A DNA stretch of 64,000 nt, taken from contig NZ_LR733275.1 of NCBI RefSeq assembly GCF_902506415.1, positions 2,085,795 to 2,149,794 on the forward strand, read 5' to 3'. The DNA is from Massilia sp. 9I. GTDB lineage: Bacteria; Pseudomonadota; Gammaproteobacteria; Burkholderiales; Burkholderiaceae_D. Both the position numbers and the translations under genes were made by a program. The stretch's first letter is position 1; every line of letters starts with the position of its first letter. A model generated the notes under the pieces. It searched no databases. It was not told the DNA's origin and saw only the letters and a list, made by a program, of their open reading frames with translations. Of this stretch, positions 1 through 12,016 are shown one piece after another.

Positions 1-203
1 TGTTCGCGCTCCTGTATGGCTTCCTGTACCGCGGCCATGGCCCGCGCCTGCTCGAACTGGCCGCCATTGCGCTCCTGGTGGCGGGCGTGACCTGGTCGGT
101 CCACGCCCATGCCGGTGACGCGCGGGATTCAGGGCAGGCGCTCGACCCGGACCTCGTCGAAGGTAGCGGCGTGGCCGGCGCCGCCCATCGCCACCAGCCC
201 TAG
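1..203 (+). CDS. C-terminal end of a membrane protein, possibly an EamA/DMT-type transporter (partial)
   Basis: Only the 3' end lies in the window. In the frame starting at base 3 the peptide is hydrophobic (LLYGFLYRGH, then LAAIALLVAGVTW), like the last membrane helix of EamA/DMT transporters, where a short Gly-containing loop precedes a helix ending in AGV. It then runs through a polar tail to a TAG stop at 201-203. The last 75 bases overlap the 3' end of the opposite-strand glycosidase gene, so the two genes converge. The EamA assignment rests on one helix and is tentative. The other two forward frames stop early and are not hydrophobic. Confidence 0.45.
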   Translation, partial: FALLYGFLYRGHGPRLLELAAIALLVAGVTWSVHAHAGDARDSGQALDPDLVEGSGVAGAAHRHQP

Positions 204-1937
204 CCTGCGCTTGCTGCCCAGCCGGTGGGTCCAGGTGGTGCCGCCGACCCAAGGCTCCCTGAACTTGCCCTCCGCCGCGGACCAGGCCGTGTAGTGCTCC
301 TCGTTCCCCTCGCGCCGGATGTCGATGCGCAGCCAGGTCCACTCGCCGGGCGTGCCGGCGACCGTATTGCCGTAGCGCGGATAGCCGCGTTCCACCGGCG
401 CCAGCTCCTTGCCGAATTCCACCTGGCGTAGTCCGTCGTGGGCCAGTTCGACCAGCTTGACGTAGTTGTCGTCGTCGCGCATCACCACGATCCCCGCCTG
501 CACCGGCTTATCGCAGCAGTCGAGCGGCGCGTCCAGGCGCAGGCGCACCAGGATGCGCAGGTTCCCTTCCGGCAGCGGCGTCGCCAGCACCGCGGCGCTG
601 TTGGTGTCGACGTGCAGGTCGGTGGCCTGGGTCGACAGGCGCAGGCCCGGCTGGCCAGTTGCCCAGCTGCCGGCGGCGCGCGGGCGGACCCAGCTCCAGC
701 GCGCATCCAGCCGCTCCTTGTCGAAGCGCTCGCTCCACAGGGGGGTGGTCGCGACCGGCGTATGCGGCGCCGGCGGCGCCCCGTAGTACGGCCCCGGCGC
801 GATCGCCGGGCGCGGCTGGGGCGAATCGGATGGACCGAGGCCGCGGTTAACCACTGGCCAGCCATCCACCCACTCGATCCGGTCCAGCAGCAGCGGGCGC
901 CGCGTGAGCTTGTCCTCGACGCTGAAGTAGCCCTGGTTGCGGTCGACCGCGTGGTACAAGGTCCACCACTGCCCGGCCGCATCCTGGAACACGGCATTGT
1001 GGCCGGCGCCGATCCAGCGGTTGCCGTTCTGCGGCAGCACCGGGGCGCCGCCGGCGCGCGCCGCCGCCATGTCATTGCCCTGCCGGTCGAGGAAAGGACC
1101 TTCCGGGCTGGTGGCGCGGCCGACCATCAGCGCATAGCCGGTCAGCGGTCCCCTGCAGCAGTCGGTGGTCGAGGCGAACAGGTACCAGTACTTGCCCACC
1201 TTGACCACTTCCGCGCCTTCGTAACGGTTGGCGGCGGCCACGCGCACCGCATCTCCCTCGACCCGCAGGCCGTCCTTCGAGAGCCGCTGCACGTAGATGC
1301 CGCCGCCATAGCTGCCATAGTAAAGGAAGCGGTCGCCCTGCTCGTCCTCAACCACGTCGGGGTCGAAGGTCCAGTGGAAATTGCAGCCTGCGCCGGCGCG
1401 CCGCGGCGGCACCACCAGCTGCTCCGCCGCCTTCCACGGGCCGGCGGGCGATGCGCTGGTCGCGACCGCGATGGCGCTGTCGGACTCGCAACCCTTCTCC
1501 GGGCTGTGTTTGTCGGCGACGTCGGTCACCGTGAAGTACAGGTAGTAGCTGCCGTTCTGGTACACCGGCTCGGGCGCCCACAGGCCGGCCTTGGATCCCG
1601 CGATGCCGGCCGGGCGCTGCTCGAAGGAGTCGCGCACGAAGTACCAGTTGACCAGGTCGACCGAGCGGTAGACCGGCATCATGCGAAATTTCCAGCCTTG
1701 GCCGTCGCGTTCCTTGTGGCTGACCGGATCCATGGTGCAGTACAGGTACCAGACCGTCGGCGTCGAAGTGCGGTCGCGCAGCAGCGCGGGGTCGGCGCAG
1801 CTTTCGGCCAGGCTGCCGTCGGCCAGGCGCAACGGGAGCGGGTTGGTATAGGTGGTGGCGGCGGGCGGCTGGGCACTGGCCGCGCAGGACAGCAGCAGGG
1901 TCGCCAGCCAGGCGTGCACTCGCAGGGATCGGATCAT
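129..1937 (-). CDS. Secreted glycoside hydrolase family 43 protein (arabinanase/xylosidase type) with C-terminal beta-sandwich domain
   Basis: 602 aa. An N-terminal signal peptide ends near SCAASAQ (residue 23). The GH43 five-bladed propeller covers about residues 30-370. Its catalytic carboxylates can be placed: D49 in ESCADPALLRD (base), D192 in FDPDVVED (pKa modulator) and E240 in RYEGAEVVK (acid). A His-containing segment, GAGHNAVFQ, fits the calcium/water site of arabinanases. Residues about 400-602 form a second, concanavalin-like module typical of two-domain GH43 proteins. The start ATG follows AGGAG at good spacing. The gene is divergent from a TonB-dependent receptor, which suggests periplasmic trimming of plant-derived oligosaccharides imported by that receptor. 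The exact substrate (arabinan or xylan) cannot be decided from sequence alone. Confidence 0.85.
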   Translation of the reverse strand: MIRSLRVHAWLATLLLSCAASAQPPAATTYTNPLPLRLADGSLAESCADPALLRDRTSTPTVWYLYCTMDPVSHKERDGQGWKFRMMPVYRSVDLVNWYFVRDSFEQRPAGIAGSKAGLWAPEPVYQNGSYYLYFTVTDVADKHSPEKGCESDSAIAVATSASPAGPWKAAEQLVVPPRRAGAGCNFHWTFDPDVVEDEQGDRFLYYGSYGGGIYVQRLSKDGLRVEGDAVRVAAANRYEGAEVVKVGKYWYLFASTTDCCRGPLTGYALMVGRATSPEGPFLDRQGNDMAAARAGGAPVLPQNGNRWIGAGHNAVFQDAAGQWWTLYHAVDRNQGYFSVEDKLTRRPLLLDRIEWVDGWPVVNRGLGPSDSPQPRPAIAPGPYYGAPPAPHTPVATTPLWSERFDKERLDARWSWVRPRAAGSWATGQPGLRLSTQATDLHVDTNSAAVLATPLPEGNLRILVRLRLDAPLDCCDKPVQAGIVVMRDDDNYVKLVELAHDGLRQVEFGKELAPVERGYPRYGNTVAGTPGEWTWLRIDIRREGNEEHYTAWSAAEGKFREPWVGGTTWTHRLGSKRRLGLVAMGGAGHAATFDEVRVERLP

Positions 1938-2050
1938 GGGGTCTCCTCTTCGGCGCCGGCGGCGGGCGCAATTCTTTGTTGCCTGAAAAATATTCTAAAC
2001 GTCGCCTTGGAGGCGCACGGCTCACCGGGTTTTCTTGCTAATTTGTTCAA

Positions 2051-2064
2051 TTCAAGCACTTGAA
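2051..2064. promoter_or_regulatory. Perfect palindrome TTCAAG-CA-CTTGAA, candidate operator
   Basis: A 6-bp inverted repeat with a 2-bp centre, in an AT-richer part of the 302-bp divergent region 1938-2239 between the GH43 and TonB receptor genes. The outer flanks CAA and TTG also pair after a small bulge. The position suits a regulator acting on both genes. No regulator gene lies beside it in the window. Confidence 0.4.
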
Positions 2065-2110
2065 TGTTGTAGCTGCGTGATATTTCCGTTCAATTATTTT
2101 TGTAGGACTA

Positions 2111-2137
2111 TTGCCCGTTGTCACTACCTGCTAGACT
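2111..2137 (+). promoter_or_regulatory. Possible sigma-70 promoter of the TonB receptor gene
   Basis: TTGCCC (2111-2116) and TAGACT (2132-2137) are separated by 15 bp. The -10 is preceded by TGC, as in extended -10 promoters. The spacing is short, so this is only a candidate. Confidence 0.3.
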
Positions 2138-2145
2138 GCCCGATC

Positions 2146-2161
2146 CCGTCCTCGCGGACGG
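2146..2161 (+). other. Leader hairpin CCGTCC-TCGC-GGACGG
   Basis: A perfect 6-bp stem with a 4-base loop, just downstream of the candidate promoter and about 80 bases before the receptor start codon. It would fold in the 5' leader. There is no U-tract, so it is not an obvious terminator. Confidence 0.4.
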
Positions 2162-2239
2162 ACAAATGTTATCAAAATAAAACAAAATTCAGGCGCGCAG
2201 CCATACAGCGCCAATAAGAAGAAACCGGGGAAGTCGTTC

Positions 2240-4489
2240 ATGAAAGCCAAGCAGGTCCGTCCAGCACAGAAGTTGCTGGCCGTTGCAGTCTCGAGCATCG
2301 CATGTGGAGTGGTCCAGGCGCAGGATGTGCCGGCCACCCATATTCAAGACAAGGCCGTGCCGGAAGTGCTGGTCACGGCGCAGCGCACCGTTTCCGCTGC
2401 CTCGCGCACGCCGCTTGCCATGAGCGTGGTGCAGGGCGAGCAGCTGCGCGAGCTCGGCATCGACAACCCGGCGTCGCTCGGCTCGCGCCTGCCGAACGTG
2501 CACATCGACCAGGCTTTCTCGGGCCTGCGCGTGACGATCCGCGGCATCAGCAACAGCGACACCACCGACAAGGGCGACCCGTCGGCCGCCTTCATGCAGG
2601 ACGGCGTCTACATCGCGCGCCCAGCCGGCCAGACCGCCAACTTCCTCGACGTCGAGCGCATCGAAGTGCTGCGCGGCCCGCAGGGCACGCTGTACGGCCG
2701 TAACACCACGGCCGGCCTCGTCCACGTGATCTCGAAAGCGCCGACCGCCCAGCTGGAAGGCCGCGTCGCCCTGGAGGCAGGCAGCTACGGCAACCGCAAG
2801 CTGGAAGGCGTGATCAACGTGCCGGTGAACGATGCGCTCGCCCTGCGCGCCGCCGTCAGCACCCGCAAGCAGGACCCCTTCCTGAAGAACAAGCAGGGCA
2901 CGCGCTTCAGCCCCGGCATGGACCGCGACGACCGCGATGCGCGCCTGAGCGCAAAGCTGACGCTCGGGCGCGAGGCCGCGCTGCTGGTGCGCTACGACCA
3001 CAGCGAAGTGAGCAACAACAACGACCGCTTCGTCCCCGACACCAATTTCTACACCGGCGTCGCCACGGGCGCCCCGGTCTGGAAGGCCGGCAGCACCGAC
3101 GAGCGCCTGAGCATGGGCTTCCGTCCGGCCAACATCGCCCCGGTGCAGGGCGCGCAGGATCGGCGCGCGCGCGGCCTGTCGGCGGACCTCAGCTGGAACC
3201 TGGGCCCGGCCACCGTCTACTACCTCGGCTCGCACCGGGAGCTCGACCAGCAGATGGTCAACAACTATTACTATCGGCTGTCGCCGGCCCTGGCGCTCGG
3301 CGTGATCAACAGCTACGACGGCGCCAACACCCAGGACTCGCACGAACTGCGCATCGCCACCAACGACGGCGGCCCGCTCAGCGCCCAGGGCGGCCTGTAC
3401 TACTTCAGTGAGCAATCCGATACCAGCTACGTCTTCCAGGGCCTGCGCCCGGTCGGCCTGCCGCCCTACTATTCCTTCCCGCTGGTGACCGAAGCGAAGA
3501 GCCGCGCCGTCTTCGGCCAGCTGACCTGGCGGGTACGCGAGAACCTGCGACTGACGGCCGGCGCGCGCCGCACCCTGGATCACAAGTGGCGCGTCGGTTC
3601 GACCGACTTCCAGCAGGGCCCGGCCTTCAACCCGGCCCTTGATCGCCGCCTGCTGAACGCAGCCGACCTGTCGACCGCGCGCACCACCTGGCGCCTCGGT
3701 GCGGAGCTCGACCTGGCCCCGGCCACCCTGGCCTACCTGAGCCTGGCCACCGGCTACAAGGCCGGCGCCTTCAACGACGGCTGCGTCGCCGGCACCAGCG
3801 CCCTCGGCATCCCCTGCCCGGCCGCCGCCGCGGTCACGCCCGAATTCCTCTACTACCAGCCGGAGGAGCTGCGCGCCTGGGAGACCGGCCTGAAGTCGCG
3901 CCTGCTGGGCGGGCGCCTGACCTTCAACGCCGCGGCCTTCTACTACGGCTACACCAACCTGCAGCTGACCGGGAATGCGATCGTGGCCGGCGCCCCGCGC
4001 CTGCTGACCCGCAACGCCGGCGCCGCGCGCAGCCGCGGCATCGAGCTCGATGGCGAACTGCGCGTCGGCAGTGGCGGCCGCTTGAACTACGGCGTGAGCC
4101 TGCTCGACGCGGAGTACGTGCGCTACATGGCCACCCCGGCGGTGTCCTGGGGCGGCCGCAAACTGGACCGCGCGCCCAGCCACGTGTTCACGCTTGGCTA
4201 CCAGCAGCGCGTTGCGATCGGCGGCGGCCAGCTGACCGGCGGCGTGGTCACCCGCGCCAGCGCCGCCTACCAGATCGCGGTCCCAAGCCAGCTGCTGGTG
4301 TACCGCGTGCCTTCGCACACCAGCACCGACGCGACCCTGGCCTGGCAGCCGGACCGCGCACGCTGGAGCGTGCTGGCGCGCGTACGCAATATCGAGAACA
4401 AGGTGCGGCCGTCGATCATCGACAGCTTCGGCATGACCACGCCGACCGCGCCGCGCACCGCGGACCTGCGCTTCGACCTGCGGTTCTGA
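2240..4489 (+). CDS. TonB-dependent outer-membrane receptor
   Basis: 749 aa. A signal peptide ends near GVVQAQ (residue about 29). A TonB box-like PEVLVTAQR follows, then a plug domain containing RGISNSDT and the conserved VLRGPQGTLYGRNTTAG. The rest is a beta-barrel ending in DLRFDLRF, with the terminal Phe required by the BAM machinery. The start is supported by GGGGAAG about 7 bases upstream. The receptor would import a ligand across the outer membrane using TonB-ExbBD energy. The divergent secreted GH43 enzyme suggests a plant-polysaccharide oligosaccharide, but that is inference; an iron chelate cannot be excluded. Confidence 0.88.
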   Translation: MKAKQVRPAQKLLAVAVSSIACGVVQAQDVPATHIQDKAVPEVLVTAQRTVSAASRTPLAMSVVQGEQLRELGIDNPASLGSRLPNVHIDQAFSGLRVTIRGISNSDTTDKGDPSAAFMQDGVYIARPAGQTANFLDVERIEVLRGPQGTLYGRNTTAGLVHVISKAPTAQLEGRVALEAGSYGNRKLEGVINVPVNDALALRAAVSTRKQDPFLKNKQGTRFSPGMDRDDRDARLSAKLTLGREAALLVRYDHSEVSNNNDRFVPDTNFYTGVATGAPVWKAGSTDERLSMGFRPANIAPVQGAQDRRARGLSADLSWNLGPATVYYLGSHRELDQQMVNNYYYRLSPALALGVINSYDGANTQDSHELRIATNDGGPLSAQGGLYYFSEQSDTSYVFQGLRPVGLPPYYSFPLVTEAKSRAVFGQLTWRVRENLRLTAGARRTLDHKWRVGSTDFQQGPAFNPALDRRLLNAADLSTARTTWRLGAELDLAPATLAYLSLATGYKAGAFNDGCVAGTSALGIPCPAAAAVTPEFLYYQPEELRAWETGLKSRLLGGRLTFNAAAFYYGYTNLQLTGNAIVAGAPRLLTRNAGAARSRGIELDGELRVGSGGRLNYGVSLLDAEYVRYMATPAVSWGGRKLDRAPSHVFTLGYQQRVAIGGGQLTGGVVTRASAAYQIAVPSQLLVYRVPSHTSTDATLAWQPDRARWSVLARVRNIENKVRPSIIDSFGMTTPTAPRTADLRFDLRF

Positions 4490-4532
4490 CAGGCCCCGAG
4501 GCTGGTCCCGGCCCTAACATGGAGGATGCCGC

Positions 4533-5476
4533 ATGAACGGCGTGGAGATGCAGAAGGTCCTGGTCGCCGACGACGACGCGGTGAACCGCGAGGTGCTCGG
4601 CGAGCTGCTGAAACCCGAATACACGGTGCTGCTGGCCAAGAACGGCGCCCAGACCCTGGAGCGCGCCGCGCGCCACCTGCCCGACCTGATCCTGCTCGAC
4701 GTGATGATGCCGGACATGGATGGCTATGAGGTACTGCGGCGCCTGCGGGCCGACGCGCAGACCGCGCACATCGCGGTGATTTTCATCTCCGGCCTGGACC
4801 GCCCGGAGGACGAGGCCAACGGCCTCAAGATGGGCGCCTCGGACTACATCACCAAGCCCTTCAACCAGACCGTGGTGATGGCGCGCGTGGCCCTGCACCT
4901 GCAGGTGGTGCGCCAGCGCCGCATGCTGGAGCGGCTCGCGAACATCGACAGCCTGACCGAACTGGCCAACCGGCGCCGCTTCGACGAGGTCTACGCGCTC
5001 GAATGGCAGCGCGCACGCCGCGCCGGGCGCCCGCTGTCGCTGGCCCTGCTCGACATCGACGCCTTCAAGCAATACAACGACCGCTACGGCCACCCGGCCG
5101 GAGACCGCGCGCTGCGCGCGGTGGCGCGGCTGGCGGCAGGCAGCATGCGGCGTCCCGGCGACCTGGCCGCCCGCTACGGCGGCGAGGAGATTGTGCTGCT
5201 GCTGCCGGAGACAGGCGCGCCGGAAGCACGCCAGGTCGTGGAGCAGCTGCGCGAGGCCGTCGCCGGCTTGACCATCGCGCACGAGGCTTCGAGCGTGGCG
5301 CCGGTGCTCACCGCCAGCGTGGGCGGCGTCACCCTGGAACCGGGCGGCCTGGAGGCCGCATCCGAACTGTTCGAGGCGGCCGACGCCCAGCTCTACCGCG
5401 CCAAGCAGGCCGGCCGCAACCGCGTGCTGTGGCGCGAGCCGGACGGCGCCGCCTCTTCCCTTGAAAGTCCCCGACC

Positions 5477-5480
<4 letters not shown>
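4533..5480 (+). CDS. Response-regulator diguanylate cyclase (REC-GGDEF)
   Basis: 315 aa. An N-terminal receiver (residues about 7-125) has phosphoacceptor D56 in [11 protein letters not shown] and the conserved Lys in ITKPF. A GGDEF domain (about 140-305) carries the active signature GGEEI at residues 216-220. Five residues upstream is RPGD, a match to the RxxD product-inhibition site, so c-di-GMP synthesis with feedback control is expected. [10 protein letters not shown] supplies metal-binding Asp. The start ATG follows GGAGG. Its TGA overlaps the TTG start of the next gene (TTGA), so it is probably co-translated with the hybrid kinase, which may phosphorylate it. Confidence 0.92.
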
Positions 5481-8905
<3,425 letters not shown>

Positions 8906-8907
8906 CT

Positions 8908-9792
8908 TCAGCCTCGGCAGACCAGGCCGAAGCGGGTCGCCTCGCAGCCGCGCTTCAGGCAGGCGGTGGCGTGGTAGCCCGCGGCGCGGCACAGGCGCAG
9001 GGTCTCGGTGAGCGGATTGTCGACCGGTGGCGGCGCCGGTTCCTGGACCACGGCGCGCGGCGGCGCCGGCCTGGTGGAGGGTTTGGCGCGCGCCAGCATC
9101 CGTTCACGAGGTGGCTTCGGCACGGCTTTCTTCACTACCGGACGCTCACGCTTCACCGGTACGGCGGCAAGCGGCCGGCGTTCCGGCGCAATCTTCACCA
9201 CGGGTTTCTCTTCCGGCGGCGCGACCGCGGGCAAGGCGGCGACCGGCTCGGGCGGCAGCATCCGGAGCGGTGGCAGCTCGGCTTCCACCGGCGTCGGTAC
9301 AGGGTCCGGGATCGGCGCCGCCGCCACCAGGGGTGCGACCGGCGCCTGCGCCACGGGTGCAGGCGTATGGTCGGCCACCACGGCCAGCGTCGATTCCACC
9401 TGGGTCTCGCGGTACATCCACGCGGCGGTGGCGACCACGGCCGCCAAGGCGCCCAGGCCTGCCGTCCAGCCAAGCGCCTTGCGGCCCCAGCGTTCTGTCC
9501 AGGGTGCGGGTTCGGGCGGCAAGGGCCTGGCCCAGTCCGGATGGGGGCTGGAGAACGAAGCGACTTCCGGCGCGATTGTCGGGGCCGGGCGCGGCGCTTC
9601 CGGCGCCGGCGTGGCCTGTGCCCGTGGTGGTGGCGATGCGGCGCGGCTGCGCCAGACGCCCGCGCGCTGGCGCGAACGCGGCTCGGGAGCCGCGGCTGGC
9701 GCCGCAGCCTCGACTGGCCGTACGGGACGTACCGGCCGCGCCGGCAAGGGCGACTGGCTGTCGCCGAAATCTTCCAACAACTGGTTCTTCAT
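8908..9792 (-). CDS. Pro-rich single-span membrane protein with Cys-rich C-terminus, function unknown
   Basis: 294 aa from the ATG giving MKNQLLEDFGDS; a TTG start 13 codons upstream is possible but less natural. A disordered Pro/Arg/Ala-rich cytoplasmic region (about 1-110) precedes one membrane helix (TAGLGALAAVVATAAWMY). A long Pro/Val/Lys/Glu-rich stalk resembling TonB linkers follows. The last about 35 residues contain four Cys (LCRAAGYHATACLKRGC and VCRG). The architecture suggests a periplasm-crossing tether with a small disulfide-stabilised tip. It is convergent with the hybrid kinase gene, with only 2 bases between the stops. I do not recognise a named family. Confidence 0.7.
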   Translation of the reverse strand: MKNQLLEDFGDSQSPLPARPVRPVRPVEAAAPAAAPEPRSRQRAGVWRSRAASPPPRAQATPAPEAPRPAPTIAPEVASFSSPHPDWARPLPPEPAPWTERWGRKALGWTAGLGALAAVVATAAWMYRETQVESTLAVVADHTPAPVAQAPVAPLVAAAPIPDPVPTPVEAELPPLRMLPPEPVAALPAVAPPEEKPVVKIAPERRPLAAVPVKRERPVVKKAVPKPPRERMLARAKPSTRPAPPRAVVQEPAPPPVDNPLTETLRLCRAAGYHATACLKRGCEATRFGLVCRG

Positions 9793-9843
9793 GGGCGAGG
9801 CCTGCTTTCGAACAAGCCGAGTGTAGCCCAATCATCGGAATCT

Positions 9844-9866
9844 TGCGTGCTGCAGTGCGGCACGCA
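9844..9866 (-). terminator. Hairpin downstream of dedA-like gene
   Basis: TGCGTGC (9844-9850) pairs perfectly with GCACGCA (9860-9866), 18 bases past the DedA stop codon. No T-tract follows on the minus strand, so it may be only a structural end-protecting hairpin. Confidence 0.3.
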
Positions 9867-9884
9867 CGCCACACCAGCCGGGCC

Positions 9885-10487
9885 TCAGGCCTTGGCCGGG
9901 CGGTGCGTAATGACGCGGTAGATATACCAGGCCAGCAGGATGCCGAAGATGCCCTTCGACACCGGGTCGACGTATTTCGCCACCTGTTCGTAATTACTTT
10001 CAAGCAGGTACCCGGCGCCGGTCAGGACGCCGGTCCAGGCCAGCGATCCGATCGATGAGAACAGCAGGAACTGGCCCAGCGACATGCAGGCAAGGCCGGC
10101 CGGGACCGAGATCAGGGTGCGGATGGCGGGAATCAGGCGGCCGAACAGCACCACGGAACGCCCGTGTTTGTCGAAGGCGGCGATGGATTTGTCGATGTCC
10201 TCGCCGGTGACGGTCATCCAGCGCGCGTGGCGGTCGGCGAATTTCTTCAGGCGTTCCTTGCCGTACACGCGGGCGCCGTAGTACCAGGGCAAGGCGCCGG
10301 CGATCGAGCCGGCGGTGCCGGCCGCCAGCACGCCCACCACGTTCAGGTCGCCCCGCGCGGCGACGAAGCCGGCGAAAGGCATGATCAATTCCGAAGGAAT
10401 GGGAGGGAAGATATTTTCGAGCGCCATCAGAAGGAAGACGCCCAGGTAGCCGCTACTTTGCAGGAATTCGGTAATGAACTTGAACAT
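9885..10487 (-). CDS. DedA family (SNARE-associated/VTT) integral membrane protein
   Basis: 200 aa starting at MFKFITEF; upstream codons extend the frame but give an unlikely polar leader. Family signatures are present: ENIFPPIPSELIMPFAG near the N-terminus and GRLIPAIRTLISVPAG in the middle, the re-entrant loops of VTT-domain proteins, with 4-5 hydrophobic segments. DedA proteins act in the inner membrane; characterised members recycle undecaprenyl phosphate or phosphatidylethanolamine, or affect membrane potential. Which role applies here cannot be told. The gene is divergent from a LysR-type regulator with 125 bp between the starts. Confidence 0.88.
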   Translation of the reverse strand: MFKFITEFLQSSGYLGVFLLMALENIFPPIPSELIMPFAGFVAARGDLNVVGVLAAGTAGSIAGALPWYYGARVYGKERLKKFADRHARWMTVTGEDIDKSIAAFDKHGRSVVLFGRLIPAIRTLISVPAGLACMSLGQFLLFSSIGSLAWTGVLTGAGYLLESNYEQVAKYVDPVSKGIFGILLAWYIYRVITHRPAKA

Positions 10488-10612
10488 GGTCGATCGCCAG
10501 TGACATGGTTGAGGCGACGTTATCATGTTGTCATAAATGCTTGCGCCCGCCTGAAGCTCCGGTACCATGCGGCATTCGCCGTAAGCACTTTCACAAGAAC
10601 AAAGGATTGCAA

Positions 10613-11563
10613 TTGCTGAAGCTCAGCCTGGATGCCCTCGAGATCGTCGAAACCATCGCCCGCAAGGGGTCCTTCGCCGGCGCCGCGAAGGAACTGTTCC
10701 GTGTTCCCTCTACCATTTCGTATACCGTCTCCAAGCTCGAAGACGACCTGGGCGTGCGCCTGTTCGACCGCTTCGGACCCAAGGTGGCCCTGACGCCGGC
10801 CGGCAAGGAGTTGCTGAAGGAAGGCCGCTACCTGCTGCGCGCCGCCGGCGACCTCGAGTCGCGCGTGCGCCGCGTCGCCTCCGGCTGGGAAACCGAGCTG
10901 TCGATCGGCATGGATTCGATGCTCTCGCCCAGCGGGCTGGAACCGGACATCGCGGCCTTCTACGAGGTCGCCGACCAGACCCGCCTGCGCCTGGTGCGCG
11001 AGGTGCTGTCCGGGACCTGGGATGCGCTGCTCGACCGCCGGGTCGACCTGCTGGTGGGCGCCGCCGGCGAAGGCCCTTCGGGCGGGGGCTACACGGCCGA
11101 GCCGATCGGCAGCAGCAGCTTCGTGTTCGCAGTGGCCCCGAGCCATCCGCTGGCGGCGATCGACCGCCCGCTCGACAAGGCGGATTTGCTGGACTACCGC
11201 GCGGTCGCGGTGTCGGACTCGGCGCGCCAATTGGGCCCGCGCACCGTAGGCCTGCTGTTCGGCCAGGACATGCTGGCGGTGCCGGACATGGAGACCAAGT
11301 ACTCCTTCCAGCTGCGCGGCATCGGCTTCGGCTTCCTGCCCGAAGCCTGGGCCCGTCCCGCCGTCGAGGCCGGCCTGCTGGTGGAAAAACAGGTGGTCGA
11401 ACCGAAGCCGGACGAGACTTTCTACCTGGCCTGGCGCAGCGGCGAGGAAGGCGCGGCCCTGGGGTGGTGGCTCAAGCGCCTGCGCGAACAGTCGCCCTTT
11501 GACCGCATGATGGCGCGCCACTGCCACGAGGCAGAGCGCGCCGCCCAGTTAGGGGCGACATAG
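10613..11563 (+). CDS. LysR-family transcriptional regulator
   Basis: 316 aa from a TTG start. AAAGGA lies 6 bases upstream of this TTG, and the product then begins MLKLSLDALEIVETIARKGS, the normal beginning of this LysR subgroup. Upstream in-frame codons would add an implausible Cys/Pro-rich leader. The winged helix-turn-helix spans about residues 3-62 (AAKELFRVPSTISYTVSKLE), followed by a periplasmic-binding-protein-like effector domain. It is divergent from the DedA gene, so it may regulate that gene or itself. The effector is unknown. Confidence 0.85.
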   Translation: MLKLSLDALEIVETIARKGSFAGAAKELFRVPSTISYTVSKLEDDLGVRLFDRFGPKVALTPAGKELLKEGRYLLRAAGDLESRVRRVASGWETELSIGMDSMLSPSGLEPDIAAFYEVADQTRLRLVREVLSGTWDALLDRRVDLLVGAAGEGPSGGGYTAEPIGSSSFVFAVAPSHPLAAIDRPLDKADLLDYRAVAVSDSARQLGPRTVGLLFGQDMLAVPDMETKYSFQLRGIGFGFLPEAWARPAVEAGLLVEKQVVEPKPDETFYLAWRSGEEGAALGWWLKRLREQSPFDRMMARHCHEAERAAQLGAT

Positions 11564-11609
11564 ACGAAGCTACTCTTGGGGTGCAGTGCGCCGATCCATG
11601 CGCCAGGGT

Positions 11610-11993
11610 TCAGCTGGCTTCGGTCGTGATGTCGATAGTGCCCGTCAGGGTTTTATGCACGGGGCACTTGTTCGCGATTTCGGTCAGGCGCTGGCGCTCT
11701 TCCGCTCCCAGCGCGCCGACGTACTCGATGTGGCGCTGGAAGGCGTAGCCACCGTCGCGCGGACCATGGGCGATGCGCACCCGCACGTCGTCCAGCTGCA
11801 TGCCCTTGCGCCGGGCGTACATCGTCACCGTCAGCGTCGTGCAGGCAGCGAGCGCGGCGGCTAGCAGGTCGTGCGGTTCCGGCCCCGTGTCCTCGCCGCC
11901 GAAGGCTTCCGGCGCATCGCTCAGCAGCTGGTGCCGGCCGACCGTGATCACCTGCTGCAGCTTGCCCTGTCCTTTTTGTGCGCTCACTTCCAT
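11610..11993 (-). CDS. OsmC/Ohr-family protein (YhfA-like)
   Basis: 127 aa. The two redox Cys of the OsmC fold are present: C51 in LAACTTLTVTMYA and C110 in NKCPVHKTL. The E-P-H-D segment preceding the first Cys helix (GPEPHDLL) is also typical. Members reduce organic hydroperoxides or bind lipid-like compounds. The start has GGGGA upstream. It lies just downstream of the pirin gene on the same strand (23-bp gap), so the two are probably co-transcribed, consistent with an oxidative or electrophile stress role. Confidence 0.85.
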   Translation of the reverse strand: MEVSAQKGQGKLQQVITVGRHQLLSDAPEAFGGEDTGPEPHDLLAAALAACTTLTVTMYARRKGMQLDDVRVRIAHGPRDGGYAFQRHIEYVGALGAEERQRLTEIANKCPVHKTLTGTIDITTEAS

Positions 11994-12016
11994 AGCATTC
12001 CCCTTGTCGTTTTGGC

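Noticed and set aside
2189..4318. 709-codon open frame antisense to the TonB receptor
   Set aside because: Low-complexity composition and complete overlap with a clear receptor gene.
10488..10612. Dyad TTATCATGTTGTCATAA as LysR operator between dedA and LysR
   Set aside because: Only the outer four bases pair; not convincing as a palindrome.
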